Origin: Deltaproteobacteria bacterium
GTDB taxonomy: Bacteria; Desulfobacterota; Desulfobacteria; C00003060
Length of the DNA: 7,314 nt
Direction of reading: 5' to 3'
Assembly: GCA_030667105.1 (NCBI GenBank)
Contig: DAOUWN010000099.1
Location: forward strand, 1-7,314
This document shows, piece by piece, positions 7,041 through 7,314 of the stretch (positions within the stretch are counted from its first letter, which is position 1; every line of letters starts with the position of its first letter). Under the pieces are notes generated by a model. That model saw only the letters and a program-made list of their open reading frames with translations, did not search any database and was not told the DNA's origin. Made by a program: the position numbers and the translations under genes.

Positions 7041-7314
7041 CCTTGGCTCTATTTGCCCCCCTTGCCTGCGCCTTTACCCTCAACAGCCCGGGACTGTTGT
7101 GAAGATACATGAGGCTGGAGGAATATCCCTTTTCAATGAAATATGTTTCCAGGTCATCAAAAAGTACGGGGCGGCTCGGCCAGATGTATCTTTTTTCTCT
7201 GCGTTTCAGTCTTTCCCATTCCCTCGGCGCCCCGGGCTCTTTGTCAAAAACCGTATTTCTGGCATGTTCGCAAAGAAACATCTCACAAACGATGGGCTTT
7301 ACGCGCCAGAAGCA
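7033..7314 (-). CDS. Unrecognised protein, C-terminal part (5' end outside window)
   Basis: The frame is open from the right window edge to a TGA at 7033-7035, giving at least 93 residues; the start is not seen. An internal ATG (7279-7281) exists, but the reading frame continues upstream of it with protein-like content, so it is probably not the true start. Visible features are a Cys/His-rich stretch at the edge (C-x8-C-x4-C-x-H, including KPIVCEMFLCEH), a basic segment REWERLKRREKRYIW, then LFDDLETYFIEKGYSSSLMY, and a Lys/Arg/Ala-rich tail. The Cys/His spacing could bind a metal, but this is only a guess. It converges on mutL and overlaps its end by 8 bp. The opposite strand is also open over this stretch, so strand choice rests on protein character. 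I do not recognise the family. Confidence 0.5.
   Translation of the reverse strand, partial: CFWRVKPIVCEMFLCEHARNTVFDKEPGAPREWERLKRREKRYIWPSRPVLFDDLETYFIEKGYSSSLMYLHNSPGLLRVKAQARGANRAKAK

Noticed and set aside
7099..7314. Open + strand frame from a GTG at 7099 to the window end
   Set aside because: It has no clear ribosome site and a composition typical of an antisense shadow (Phe/Ser/Pro runs); the - strand frame over the same bases looks more protein-like.

Overview
The window is about 7.3 kb of chromosomal, housekeeping-type bacterial DNA with moderate GC. Six genes lie in a row on the + strand, and one incomplete gene points back at them on the - strand. The protein types suggest a Gram-negative, Kdo-making anaerobe of the Desulfobacterota (old Deltaproteobacteria). 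The clues are KdsC, a membrane-anchored SPOR protein right after argS, a GatCAB-type amidotransferase, and an endonuclease-type MutL. The taxon is inferred from overall protein character, not proven. No mobile element, CRISPR array, tRNA or rRNA was seen.

Layout: 1-101 has no recognisable gene. kdsC (102-704) encodes the Kdo-8-phosphate phosphatase of LPS inner-core synthesis. argS (790-2466) encodes arginyl-tRNA synthetase and carries an in-frame TAG at codon 351 (1840-1842). A SPOR-domain cell-envelope protein (2483-3166) follows. gatC (3186-3473) and gatA (3501-4958) encode two of the three subunits of the tRNA-dependent amidotransferase; gatB is not here. After a 104-bp gap holding a degenerate heptamer repeat comes a 58-residue unrecognised protein (5063-5239), then mutL (5304-7040). 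A partial - strand gene (7033 to the window end) overlaps the 3' end of mutL by 8 bp.

The short gaps between argS, the SPOR gene, gatC and gatA (16, 19 and 27 bp) suggest one transcript. It would link aminoacyl-tRNA supply (ArgS, GatCA) with an envelope protein. The small ORF and mutL may belong to it or may have their own leader.

The most notable signal is the amber codon in argS. The reading frame is intact on both sides, and both halves match the ArgRS family across the join with exactly one residue position taken by TAG. This is therefore a point event, not a frameshift. It could be a sequencing or assembly error, a recent nonsense mutation, or true amber decoding by a suppressor tRNA or pyrrolysine. 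Against wholesale recoding, TAG appears to be the genuine terminator of two neighbours, the SPOR gene and mutL. A second, weaker point is the mutL leader, which lacks a well-placed Shine-Dalgarno but can fold into two small hairpins.
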